Source of the DNA: DATAES01 sp036493595
Lineage (GTDB): Bacteria > Actinomycetota > Acidimicrobiia > Acidimicrobiales > JACDCH01
Length of the DNA stretch: 14,371 nt
NCBI GenBank assembly: GCA_036493595.1
Contig: DASXPN010000145.1
Location: 1-14,371 of the forward strand
Direction of reading: 5' to 3'
The position numbers were made by a program, and so were the translations under genes. Shown here piece after piece: positions 14,151-14,371 of the stretch (position 1 is the stretch's first letter; each line of letters starts with the position of its first letter). The notes under the pieces are model-generated. The model was not told the origin of the DNA and made no database searches. It was given only the letters and a program-made list of their open reading frames with translations.

Positions 14151-14371
14151 TCATCCTTCGTAACCGTCGACCGTGGCCAGCGATCGCATCCATGCACCGT
14201 GCTCGACTGCCTCCGGATCGCCGCCAGTCCACACGATGGTGATGTCAGCGAAGTTGCCGAACTGCTCCACATCGATGAGTCCCTGCTTGTACAGCTCGAG
14301 CACCGCGAGGAAGCGCACGACGATCTCGAGCCGCTCGAACAGCCCGTTGGTCAGCTCGCGGAACGTCAACC
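14151..14371 (-). CDS. scpA: Segregation and condensation protein A, C-terminal part (cut by window edge)
   Basis: The last 73 or so residues of ScpA, the kleisin of the SMC-ScpAB complex. Visible is the C-terminal winged helix that closes on the SMC head: TFRELTNGLFERLEIVVRF, LAVLELYKQGLIDVEQF and a beta strand with ITIVWTGG. About 20 residues follow (EAVEHGAWMRSLATVDGYEG). The frame is open to the end of the window and no start lies inside; the apparent TTG at 14367-14369 is an internal leucine codon. It is followed by scpB. Confidence 0.92.
   Translation of the reverse strand, partial: LTFRELTNGLFERLEIVVRFLAVLELYKQGLIDVEQFGNFADITIVWTGGDPEAVEHGAWMRSLATVDGYEG

Noticed and set aside
1..14371. 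CRISPR array, insertion sequence or prophage genes
   Set aside because: No regularly spaced repeats and no transposase, integrase or phage-like proteins were found on either strand.

Overview
The window is GC-rich bacterial chromosome, tightly packed with short gaps and 1-11 bp start/stop overlaps. The gene order (scpA-scpB-rluB-aroH-tyrA-aroA-cmk-plsC ... ispH, DUF512 radical SAM protein, der) together with the protein sequences points to Actinomycetota, probably an Acidimicrobiia-like lineage. The phylum call is fairly secure; the class is an inference from gene order. No transposase, integrase or CRISPR array was seen.

Region A (14371 down to 8256, minus strand) is one long co-directional run: scpA (3'-terminal part, enters from beyond the window), scpB, rluB-type pseudouridine synthase, aroH, tyrA with ACT domain, aroA, cmk, plsC and ppa. 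It combines chromosome condensation (ScpAB), rRNA modification, the shikimate/prephenate branch of aromatic amino-acid synthesis, CMP recycling, phospholipid acylation and pyrophosphate hydrolysis. Most junctions overlap or are under 15 bp, so the genes are probably co-transcribed and partly translationally coupled.

Region B (6661-8259, plus strand) holds the only two plus-strand genes: ispH (last step of the MEP isoprenoid pathway) and a small HD-domain protein with a ligand set resembling the mixed-valent diiron oxygenases (MIOX/PhnZ/TmpB) as much as a phosphohydrolase. The HD gene and ppa converge and share a single CTAG tetranucleotide as both stop codons.

Region C (6629 down to 251, minus strand) is a second co-directional run: a PDZ plus radical-SAM plus DUF512 protein, the ribosome-assembly GTPase der, an alkylmercury-lyase (MerB)-fold protein, a membrane-anchored SpoIIE/PP2C phosphatase, an acyl-CoA carboxylase carboxyltransferase subunit and a 70-residue zinc-ribbon membrane microprotein. 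Regions B and C diverge from a 31-bp gap in which both strands carry a TAnnnT element exactly 6 nt from the start codon, suggesting back-to-back leaderless promoters.

Region D (1-250) has no convincing protein gene. It contains what looks like the 5' half of a tRNA-Pro(GGG), without a recognisable T arm or 3' acceptor strand, and a small family of CAACCGAG repeats, two in tandem and one inverted on the other side of the tRNA fragment.

Most of the window is housekeeping. The best candidates for new biology are the MerB-like protein with no mer genes around it, the HD-domain putative oxygenase, the truncated or interrupted tRNA, and the compact divergent promoter.
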